A DNA stretch of 5,474 bases, taken from NCBI GenBank assembly GCA_012035435.1, contig JAAUPH010000191.1, positions 1-5,474 on the forward strand, in the 5' to 3' direction. Positions 1 through 5,474 of this stretch are shown one piece after another (within the stretch, counting starts at the first letter, position 1; every line of letters starts with the position of its first letter). A model generated the notes under the pieces. The model was given only the letters and a program-made list of their open reading frames with translations, was not told where the DNA came from and did not search any database. Made by a program: the position numbers and the translations under genes. This DNA is from Sphingopyxis sp. GTDB lineage: Bacteria > Pseudomonadota > Alphaproteobacteria > Sphingomonadales > Sphingomonadaceae.

Positions 1-864
1 CCCGGCGCGCTGCGCGACGATGTCGGTGGCGCCGCTTCCCTCGCCCATGCTGGCACCCAGATCGGTGAGGGCAGCAATGCGGTCTTCGGTCGGCGGGTGG
101 GTCGAAAATAGCCCGCCAAGCGACAGCGGGGCGATGTACAGTTGCGCTGCAGCCGGGTTACGCTGCGCCGTGCGGTTGGGAATGCGCGCGGCGGGGCCGG
201 CGATTTTAGCGAGCGCCGACGCCAATCCGCGCGTGTTTCCGGCAATTTTCGCGCCGACCGCATCGGCGCCGAACTCGCGTGAACGGCTGATTGCCATTTG
301 TACCAGCATTGCAGCGAAGGGCGCAACGAGAACCGCAAGCAGTCCGGCAACCCCGGCACTGCGGCTGTCACCGCGGAAAAACATGCTGAAATTGGCCAGC
401 ATCGAAATCGCGCCTGCGATGGTCGCAACCATCGTCATCACCAGCGTATCGCGGTTCTTCACATGGGCGAGCTCATGGGCCATCACGCCTTCGATCTCGT
501 CATGGCTGAGCATTGCTAGCAGACCCGTGGTCGCGGCGACGGCCGCATTTTCGGGGTTGCGTCCGGTCGCAAAAGCGTTGGGATTGGCATCTTCCACAAT
601 GTAAACGCGCGGCATCGGAAGTTCGGCCCGCTGAGCGAGCCGGGCCACCATGTTATAGAATTGAGGATGGCTGCGCGCGTCGATCTCGATCGCACTGTGC
701 ATCCGCAACACAATCTTGTCCGCGTTCCAGTAAGTGAAGATATTCATGCCGACCGCGACCAGCAGCGCGATAACCATCCCGCTCCGCCCGCCGATTGTAA
801 GACCCAGCGCCATGAACAACGCGGTAAGCGCTGCCAGCAACATGGTTGTTTTCAGACCATTCAT
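1..864 (-). CDS. htpX: Zinc metalloprotease HtpX (M48B family), C-terminus cut by window edge
   Basis: HtpX is an inner-membrane zinc endoprotease that, with FtsH, degrades misfolded membrane proteins. Read from the minus strand, 288 residues are open to the window edge. That is close to the family's usual 285-300, so only a few C-terminal residues are missing. Numbered from the chosen start, hydrophobic segments lie near residues 7-25 and 29-46, and again near 144-165 and 172-192. The zinc site is HELAH at 130-134, with the third ligand Glu197 in SREFGAD. The family motif [10 protein letters not shown] is at 254-263. The start at 862-864 ([10 protein letters not shown]) is preferred because a GGGA stretch lies about 8 bases upstream. 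An in-frame ATG two codons earlier (868-870) has almost no spacing to it. The gene is divergent from the DUF1674 gene. Identity is very secure; the exact start is less so. Confidence 0.96.
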   Translation of the reverse strand, partial: MNGLKTTMLLAALTALFMALGLTIGGRSGMVIALLVAVGMNIFTYWNADKIVLRMHSAIEIDARSHPQFYNMVARLAQRAELPMPRVYIVEDANPNAFATGRNPENAAVAATTGLLAMLSHDEIEGVMAHELAHVKNRDTLVMTMVATIAGAISMLANFSMFFRGDSRSAGVAGLLAVLVAPFAAMLVQMAISRSREFGADAVGAKIAGNTRGLASALAKIAGPAARIPNRTAQRNPAAAQLYIAPLSLGGLFSTHPPTEDRIAALTDLGASMGEGSGATDIVAQRAG

Positions 865-910
865 CGCCATAATCCCATGGGGGCTGCAACGCGTCCCACC
901 CTATGCGCGT

Positions 911-940
911 CTTTATGGACAGCAGCAACAGGACAGCAAG
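911..940 (-). promoter_or_regulatory. Possible heat-shock (sigma-32-like) promoter for htpX
   Basis: On the minus strand, CTTGCT (935-940) is followed after 15 bases by TCCATAAA, which partly resembles the sigma-32 consensus CTTGAA / CCCCAT-TA. It lies about 50 bases before the htpX start in the 84-base divergent gap. htpX is heat-shock controlled in several proteobacteria, which makes the site plausible. The match is partial and the site overlaps the ribosome binding site of the divergent gene, so this is a weak call. Confidence 0.22.
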
Positions 941-948
941 GTGCATCG

Positions 949-1158
949 ATGAATCAACCAACGAACCCGTCGCTCAGTTCCAGCGCTTTGCGTGTCCGTA
1001 GCCGTCCCGCGGCGGTGCAGGCCCCGGCACATTGGCAACCGACGGCCGCGCCCAAACCAAGCGAACCGGTGATCGAGGCCGCCGAGGATCAACCCGGCGG
1101 GCGCAATCCGGTTCGCTATGGCGATTGGGAATATAAGGGTTTGGCGATCGACTTCTGA
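949..1158 (+). CDS. DUF1674 / SDHAF4-type succinate dehydrogenase assembly factor
   Basis: This small 69-residue protein ends in the DUF1674 signature: GGRNPVRYGDWEYKGLAIDF at residues 50-69, with the invariant RYGDWE-KG-DF pattern. In mitochondria and alphaproteobacteria the family (SDHAF4/Sdh8) binds the flavinylated SdhA subunit and helps its assembly into succinate dehydrogenase. The first 45 residues are Ala/Pro/Ser-rich and probably disordered, as is usual, with only the C-terminus conserved. The ATG at 949 was chosen because AAGGTG (938-943) sits 5 bases upstream. The open frame continues further upstream, but only antisense to htpX. The gene is divergent from htpX and its stop is 3 bases from the convergent SapC stop. 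The family assignment is firm; the role is inferred from homologues. Confidence 0.92.
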   Translation: MNQPTNPSLSSSALRVRSRPAAVQAPAHWQPTAAPKPSEPVIEAAEDQPGGRNPVRYGDWEYKGLAIDF

Positions 1159-1161
1159 CGC

Positions 1162-1944
1162 TTAGCCGACTGCGGGCATTTCCGCGACCTGCGGCATTTT
1201 GCCTGCACTGACCTGTGCGGCAAAGATTTCGCGCATCAGCTGAAGCGAGAAGAGGTGTGCAAAGATCAGCGCAAGCATGCCATTCTGCGTCATCTTGCGC
1301 AGAACATCGCCGCGCAGCTCGCGCAGCTTGGCTTCGTCGACCATCTTGAAACCGCGATAAACGAAAGGCTGGGCCGCGTCCTGCACTTCGATCGACACCT
1401 CACCGTCCATCAACAGGCCGGACTTGATCAGTTCGTCCATAAATTGGCCAGTGCGCTGTCCAGCTTGCTCAAACTGCTCGCAAAAGCCCAGAATCGCCTG
1501 CGTGTGCTCGCTTGGTTGGTCACCGTTGAATAGCGGATCGCCATCGGCAAACTCGCCGATCGCCTCAGCCGTGGGGTCAAAGCACAGCGACAATTCATCG
1601 CTGTCGCGGCGCAGCTTGGCAAGGAGGAACGGGTAGCGGCGGATATAGGCCGGGACATAGACCGGGTTGATCAACTTGCCCTCTGCATCGACAAAGGTGT
1701 TCACGCCTTCGTTAAGACCCATCAGCGCCAGCGGCACCGGGTTGTCACCTGCCGAGAAGACGATGGGATAGTGGCGCGAGGCCGAGATAAATTCATCGCT
1801 GGTCAGCGGAACGGCATGCTGGTTGATCAGGAACGGCGCCTTGTCGAGCGCACGGGCGCGCCAGCTGGCGTGGTCCTGGCTCGAAAGCGGCAACAGATCC
1901 TGATAGAAAATCGGCAGATTGGCGTTTTGCGGCGCGCTGGCCAT
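1162..1944 (-). CDS. SapC family protein
   Basis: A 260-residue protein matching the SapC family (PF07277, typically about 230-260 residues). The family is named after a gene of the Campylobacter fetus S-layer locus, but its biochemical role is not established. In sphingomonads and other heterotrophic proteobacteria SapC genes often sit beside TonB-dependent receptors and tryptophan-halogenase-like genes. Family-like features include HYPIVFS (58-64), YVPAYIRRYPFLLA (97-110, the most typical stretch), the RGFKMVDEAKLREL segment (197-210) and a helical AHLFSLQLM end (229-237). No signal peptide or transmembrane helix is evident, so it looks cytoplasmic. The start at 1942-1944 is supported by CGGAG about 9 bases upstream. 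An open extension to 2037 is rejected because it reads through the terminator-like hairpin. No receptor or halogenase partner is visible here. The family call is good; the function is unknown. Confidence 0.9.
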   Translation of the reverse strand: MASAPQNANLPIFYQDLLPLSSQDHASWRARALDKAPFLINQHAVPLTSDEFISASRHYPIVFSAGDNPVPLALMGLNEGVNTFVDAEGKLINPVYVPAYIRRYPFLLAKLRRDSDELSLCFDPTAEAIGEFADGDPLFNGDQPSEHTQAILGFCEQFEQAGQRTGQFMDELIKSGLLMDGEVSIEVQDAAQPFVYRGFKMVDEAKLRELRGDVLRKMTQNGMLALIFAHLFSLQLMREIFAAQVSAGKMPQVAEMPAVG

Positions 1945-1991
1945 GATGAAATGCTCCGGAACTGAAGGGCTCCAGTCGCGCCGGATGCCCG

Positions 1992-2025
1992 AAAAAAAAC
2001 GATTGCGCGCCTTATGCGCGGCGCG
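1992..2025 (-). terminator. Likely intrinsic terminator downstream of the FAD-linked dehydrogenase
   Basis: On the minus strand a 6-bp stem CGCGCC/GGCGCG with an 8-base loop (2006-2025) is followed, after a short AATCG spacer region, by eight T residues (1992-1999). It begins about 40 bases after the dehydrogenase stop and lies before the SapC ribosome binding site, so it would separate the two same-strand genes. The gap between stem and T tract is longer than ideal, which lowers confidence. Confidence 0.5.
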
Positions 2026-2064
2026 GTGCGAAGGCAAGGGGGATTGGGACCGCTCCCCTCACCA

Positions 2065-3506
2065 CTAGGGTATGAGCTTGCCGGGGTTGAAAATGCCGGT
2101 TGGATCGAGCCCCGCTTTTACCCCCCGCAGCACACCCAATCTTGCCGGATCGGAGAAGCGTTCGAGCAGCGCGCGCTTCATCTGGCCGATGCCATGTTCC
2201 GCGGACAGCGATCCGCCGAGTTCGCTGACATGCGCATAAACCAGCTCGCTCACCGCCGCGCCATGTGCCGCAATCCACGCTTTGCCGTCGACGGCCAGTG
2301 GCGGCTGGACATGATGGTGGACATTGCCGTCACCCAAATGCCCAAAGCTGACAGTGCGGGTGCCGGGAAAGGCGGCGGAAAGCCGCTTGGGATTTGCTGC
2401 GATAAAGTCCGGCATGGCGTCGACCGGAACGCTGACATCATGCTGGATGGCGGGGCCGCTGGCGCGTTCGGCTTCGGAAATGGAATCACGGATGCGCCAC
2501 CACGCATCGGCCTCGGCTTCCGATTTTGCGAGCGCCATGTCGGCGATCAGGCTGTCGTCCTGCGCCGCCGCTGCTAGAGTGATCAGCGCATCAACGCGCG
2601 TGGCATCGTTGGCAGCCAGCTCAATCAGCACGTGCCAGCCCTGATGATCGGGCAGGGGCGCGCGGGTGCCCGATATGTGCGTCAGCACCGCGTCGACGCA
2701 GCTTTGCGGGATGAGCTCAAATCCCTCCAGCTCGCGTCCGAAATCGGCATCCAGTCGGCGGAGTAACGTTAAAGCTGCTTCGGGGCTGGCGACGCCGACC
2801 CATGCCGTGATTCGATGGGCGATTGCGGGCACTAGGGAGAGGCGTCCAGCAGTTACAATCCCCAAGCTTCCCTCGGCGCCGCACAGCAAATGTTTGAGAT
2901 CATAGCCGCGATTGTCTTTCTTGAGCGCCGCCAGCCCGTCGAAGATCGATCCGTCGGGTAGAACCGCCTCAACCCCCTGCAGCAGCGCGCGCATCGTCCC
3001 GTGGCGCAATACCTGCGTCCCGCCCGCATTGGTGGACACCAGCCCGCCAATGGTGGCCGACCCCTTGCCGCCGAGCGTCAGCGGAAAGCGCAGCCCGTGC
3101 GCGGCCACCGCCTCGTGAAGAGTTTGTAAAATTACGCCGCCATCGGCGACAACCGACTGCGATGCCGCATCGATGCTGCGAATCCGGTTCATCCGTCGAA
3201 GCGAGAGCAGCAGCTGAGTGCCGCTGTCATCGGGGTCGCCCCGCCGACCATCCCGCTGTTGCCGCCCTGGGGAACCAATGCGACATTTGCGGCGCGTGCC
3301 GCCACGACTATCGCCGCAACTTCGGACGTCGAGGCCGGGGACAGCATTGCCGCCGCGCGGCCATGATATTTGCCGCGCCAATCGGTGAGCCAGGGCTCCA
3401 TCACCGCTGGATCGGTCGTACATCCCTTCGGCCCGAGCAGCTGGGCGAGCTGTTCGAGCATTTCAGGCGGCGGCGCGCGCAAATTCTTGCCGTTCAAGTT
3501 CATCAT
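2065..3506 (-). pseudogene. FAD-linked 2-hydroxyacid dehydrogenase (GlcD/D-lactate/D-2-hydroxyglutarate type), frameshifted
   Basis: The gene reads as two overlapping frames that join into one normal protein of about 480 residues, the usual family size. The first frame, from ATG 3506, gives the N-terminus including the FAD-binding VPQGGNSGMVGGATP (residues 78-92), then runs to a stop at 3189. The second frame resumes at DDSGTQLLLSLRRMNRI and continues to 2065. Joining needs one extra base in the CCCC run (3232-3235). The joined protein has an FAD_binding_4 domain (about 45-220, with GSATIGGLVSTNAGG near 149) and an FAD-oxidase C domain. That domain carries the metal/substrate motif GHLGDGNVH (His390, His397), SAEHGIG (Glu437) and LDPTGIFNPGK near the C-terminus. 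Such enzymes oxidise D-2-hydroxyacids to 2-oxoacids using FAD. No iron-sulfur domain is present and the substrate cannot be fixed. It is either a decayed gene or a sequencing error; the intact motifs on both sides favour error or very recent mutation. Confidence 0.9.
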
Positions 3507-3519
3507 GTGTTCAAGCCAT

Positions 3520-3545
3520 TTGCCCTAGCGCGGCAATTGGGGCAA
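3520..3545. repeat. Short inverted repeat upstream of the dehydrogenase start
   Basis: TTGCCC (3520-3525) and GGGCAA (3540-3545) form a 6-bp inverted repeat with a 14-base centre, placed 14 bases before the dehydrogenase start and in the gap to the divergent gene. It could be an operator or a small hairpin. With arms this short, chance occurrence in G+C-rich DNA is quite possible. Confidence 0.25.
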
Positions 3546-3581
3546 GGTTGTCCGCAGTTGGGCGGGCCGAATGGGAGCGTT

Positions 3582-4127
3582 TTGAGGGTGATCGGCGAAA
3601 CATTGCTGGTGGGGCTCGGATTGCTTTTTCCCGGCGCGGTGCAGACCGCCGTTCGACCCCCTGCGACTGAATTTCGGGCGGCAACGATGCTGACGCTGCC
3701 CGCAGTCGGCTCGGAGCCTGCAGGCTATTATCAAATTGTGGTCGAACGCCAATTGATCATCCGCATTCCCGCACGCCCATCGTCATTGACCAGCTTTTCC
3801 GCTGGCAACCGGGCGGATCGCCAGGCGCGAACTATACCCGTCGTGTGGCGCGAGACCAAAGCCCCCAAATGCGTGGCGGTGCGGTCGCTGCTGGGCATCC
3901 AGACGGTGCAGAGGGACAGCATCGACCTGTTGACACGTGAAAATCAGCGGCTTCGCGCTAAGCTTAAGCGGGGATGTCGTGCGGCTGACTTTTATTCGGG
4001 CTTTTACATGAAGGCGTCGAAGGATGGACGCCTCTGCGCCGACCGCGATGCGCTGCACGCGCGATCAGGGGCCGAGTGCGAAGTTGAGAAATTTCGCCTG
4101 ATGGTGCCGGTGCGTCAGGAGAGTTGA
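3582..4127 (+). CDS. Conserved hypothetical exported protein with four cysteines (sphingomonad type)
   Basis: Function is unknown. The product is about 181 residues. Residues 1-23 (MRVIGETLLV, then GLGLLFPGAVQTA) look like a Sec signal peptide cleaved near VQTA, so the mature protein is probably periplasmic. A hydrophobic beta-like stretch follows (YYQIVVERQLIIRIP, 49-63), then a conserved C-terminal region. That region holds VVWRETKAPKC (87-97), RLRAKLKRGC (123-132), DFYSGFY (136-142), DGRLCADRDALHARSG (148-163) and EC (165-166). The four cysteines (97, 132, 152, 166) could form two disulfides. I associate this pattern with small sphingomonad proteins of unknown role. No ATG lies near the expected start. 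TTG 3582 is preferred because it gives an arginine after the initiator, with GGGAG 4 bases upstream; GTG 3588 is the alternative. The open frame extends far upstream, but only antisense to the dehydrogenase. Confidence 0.75.
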   Translation: MRVIGETLLVGLGLLFPGAVQTAVRPPATEFRAATMLTLPAVGSEPAGYYQIVVERQLIIRIPARPSSLTSFSAGNRADRQARTIPVVWRETKAPKCVAVRSLLGIQTVQRDSIDLLTRENQRLRAKLKRGCRAADFYSGFYMKASKDGRLCADRDALHARSGAECEVEKFRLMVPVRQES

Positions 4128-4158
4128 GCCCCGCCGCCTTCGAATTTTCCCGTTTTCC

Positions 4159-4186
4159 TTGACTTTTGGTAGCCAAGCGCCATAGC
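4159..4186 (+). promoter_or_regulatory. Likely housekeeping promoter for the DEAD-box helicase gene
   Basis: CTTGACT (TTGACT at 4159-4164) is a near-perfect -35 element of the alphaproteobacterial CTTGAC type. It is followed after about 16-17 bases by CATAGC (4181-4186), an acceptable -10. It lies in the 137-base gap between the exported-protein stop and the helicase start and would give a leader of roughly 70 bases. The leader contains a small CCCG-TTG-CGGG hairpin (4227-4237). Confidence 0.5.
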
Positions 4187-4264
4187 GCGCAGCAGCATCC
4201 GACCCGGTGCGACTCCATGCCGAAATCCCGTTGCGGGGCGCGGCTTTCCGGAAACCAGCTGTTT

Positions 4265-5401
4265 ATGAAATTTGCCGACCTCGGCCTGTCCGACGAATTG
4301 CTAAAGGCAATTGACGAATCGGGATATAGTGAAGCCACGCCGATACAGGCCGGGGCCATCCCACCCGTATTGATGATGCGCGATATGATCGGCATCGCGC
4401 AGACGGGGACAGGCAAAACCGCGTCGTTCGTGTTGCCGATGATCGACATTTTGGCCCATGGTCGCGCGCGGGCCCGTATGCCCCGCTCGTTGATCCTCGA
4501 ACCGACGCGCGAACTCGCTGCGCAGGTCGCCGAGAATTTCGAGAAATATGGCAAGTACCACAAGCTTTCGATGGCGCTGCTGATCGGCGGCGTGCAGATG
4601 GGCGATCAGGTCAAGGCGCTGGAAAAGGGCGTCGACGTGCTGATCGCGACGCCGGGCCGGTTGATGGACCTGTTCGAGCGCGGCAAGATTCTGCTGACCG
4701 GTTGCAATCTGCTGGTAATCGATGAAGCTGATCGGATGCTCGATATGGGCTTCATCCCGGACATCGAGCATATTTGCACCAAGCTGCCGACGAGCCGGCA
4801 GACATTGCTGTTTTCGGCCACCATGCCGCCGCCAATCAAGAAACTGGCGGACAAGTTTCTCAACAATCCGAAGATGGTCGAAGTAGCCCGCCCCGCATCG
4901 ACGAACGAGAATATCGCCCAGCATCTGATCAAGACCAGCGAGCGTTCCAAGCGTGAGGTGCTCCGCCGCCTGATCGATGCCGAGCGCGTCCATACCGCCA
5001 TCATCTTTTGCAACCGCAAGACGACGGTTCGCGATCTGGCCAAGGATCTGAAGAGCAAGGGCTATCGCGCCGGCGAAATTCATGGCGACATGGATCAATC
5101 GTCGCGCATCGCCGAACTTGATCGGTTTAAGTCAGGCGATATCAACATATTGGTCGCATCGGACGTTGCGGCGCGCGGGCTTGACGTCAAGGGCGTCAGC
5201 CATGTGTTTAATTTTGATGCGCCATGGCATCCTGATGACTATGTCCACAGGATTGGCCGCACAGGCCGAGCCGGAGCGAAGGGCCGAGCTTTCACGCTGA
5301 TTACGCCTGCCGATGCCGAAGCGGTTGACAATATTCAGAAACTGACGGGGCAGAATATTCCGAGCTTCAGCGTCGATCCGGCGGCAAGTGGGTGGCGGTG
5401 A
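4265..5401 (+). CDS. DEAD-box ATP-dependent RNA helicase, RhlE type, probably cut short by a frameshift
   Basis: A cytoplasmic ATP-dependent RNA-unwinding enzyme of the kind used in rRNA maturation, RNA decay and cold adaptation. All core motifs are present in the 378 residues. They are the Q motif (Phe3, GYSEATPIQ 20-28), motif I AQTGTGKT (45-52), Ia PTRELA (80-85), GG (108-109), Ib TPGR (129-132), II DEAD (153-156) and III SAT (184-186). The second RecA domain carries IIFCN (246-250), ARGLD (303-307) and HRIGRTGR (328-335). The start at 4265 (MKFADLGL) fits the family's usual N-terminus, with GGAAA 10 bases upstream; in-frame ATGs at 4166 and 4217 would add an atypical extension. The frame stops soon after domain 2 (SVDPAASGWR), but the +1 frame encodes the charged tail expected of sphingomonad homologues. 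The helicase core should be intact; the tail is lost as sequenced. Confidence 0.95.
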   Translation: MKFADLGLSDELLKAIDESGYSEATPIQAGAIPPVLMMRDMIGIAQTGTGKTASFVLPMIDILAHGRARARMPRSLILEPTRELAAQVAENFEKYGKYHKLSMALLIGGVQMGDQVKALEKGVDVLIATPGRLMDLFERGKILLTGCNLLVIDEADRMLDMGFIPDIEHICTKLPTSRQTLLFSATMPPPIKKLADKFLNNPKMVEVARPASTNENIAQHLIKTSERSKREVLRRLIDAERVHTAIIFCNRKTTVRDLAKDLKSKGYRAGEIHGDMDQSSRIAELDRFKSGDINILVASDVAARGLDVKGVSHVFNFDAPWHPDDYVHRIGRTGRAGAKGRAFTLITPADAEAVDNIQKLTGQNIPSFSVDPAASGWR

Positions 5402-5474
5402 GCCCGCACCCAAGGCGCGGACTGAACGCGCCCCGCGTGAAGAATCGGGCACGCGCCGCGAACGCAGCGATGCC
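5391..5474 (+). other. Out-of-frame C-terminal tail of the helicase, running off the window
   Basis: From 5391 the frame +1 to the helicase reads GGGEPAPKARTERAPREES and continues through GTRRERSDA to the window edge with no stop. This Arg/Glu/Pro/Ala-rich composition is typical of the basic disordered tails of RhlE-like helicases, which add RNA binding. Removing one G from the GGG run at 5390-5392 would join it to the helicase (AGT GGT GGC GGT GAG). It has no plausible start of its own, so it is best read as part of the helicase gene. Confidence 0.7.

Noticed and set aside
20..604. 194-codon plus-strand open frame at the left edge
   Set aside because: It is antisense to htpX, whose HELAH zinc site and other motifs clearly set the coding strand.
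861..878. Five-codon minus-strand mini-ORF (MGLWR) whose stop overlaps the htpX ATG as ATGA
   Set aside because: The overlap resembles translational coupling, but there is no ribosome binding site before it and it is short enough to be chance.
661..948. Upstream extension of the DUF1674 frame
   Set aside because: It runs antisense through the htpX 5' end, and a good ribosome binding site marks the ATG at 949.
1945..2037. 31-residue N-terminal extension of the SapC protein
   Set aside because: It reads through the hairpin and T tract and lacks family similarity; the inner ATG has a CGGAG ribosome binding site.
3162..3581. Long plus-strand open frame upstream of the exported-protein start
   Set aside because: It is antisense to well-supported dehydrogenase coding sequence and its translation is Cys/Arg/His-rich with no family-like features; typical of G+C-rich shadow frames.
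4245..4254. Palindrome TTTCCGGAAA just before the helicase start
   Set aside because: It is a perfect 10-base palindrome, but it overlaps the likely ribosome binding site, has no extended symmetry and no second copy.
4301..5098. 265-codon minus-strand open frame opposite the helicase
   Set aside because: It lies wholly antisense to conserved helicase motifs; His/Gln/Arg-rich composition and no motif support.

Overview
The window looks like part of a chromosome from an alphaproteobacterium, most likely of the order Sphingomonadales (Sphingopyxis/Sphingomonas type). This rests on the high G+C content, the close match of the helicase and the SapC-family protein to sphingomonad versions I recognise, and a four-cysteine secreted protein of a kind I associate with that order. 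No database search was possible, so the taxonomy is an inference.

Layout from left to right: (1) htpX, a membrane zinc protease, on the minus strand, with its last residues cut by the window edge. (2) A divergent 69-residue DUF1674/SDHAF4-type protein on the plus strand. (3) A SapC-family protein on the minus strand, whose stop lies 3 bases from that of the DUF1674 gene. (4) A likely intrinsic terminator. (5) A GlcD-type FAD-linked 2-hydroxyacid dehydrogenase on the minus strand, broken by a one-base deletion in a C run. (6) A divergent small exported protein of unknown function on the plus strand. (7) A RhlE-type DEAD-box RNA helicase on the plus strand with a plausible promoter in front of it. 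Its expected Arg/Glu-rich tail continues in the +1 frame just before the stop, which points to a second one-base indel.

The genes are mostly housekeeping: membrane protein quality control, flavoprotein assembly of succinate dehydrogenase, 2-hydroxyacid oxidation and RNA remodelling. They are arranged as short divergent and convergent units rather than one operon. No mobile element, CRISPR array, tRNA or rRNA is visible, and no stretch over 300 bases lacks a gene. I see no convincing new multi-gene system. The main points of interest are the two single-base frameshifts in G/C runs (sequence error or real decay), the uncharacterised four-cysteine protein, and the solitary SapC gene.
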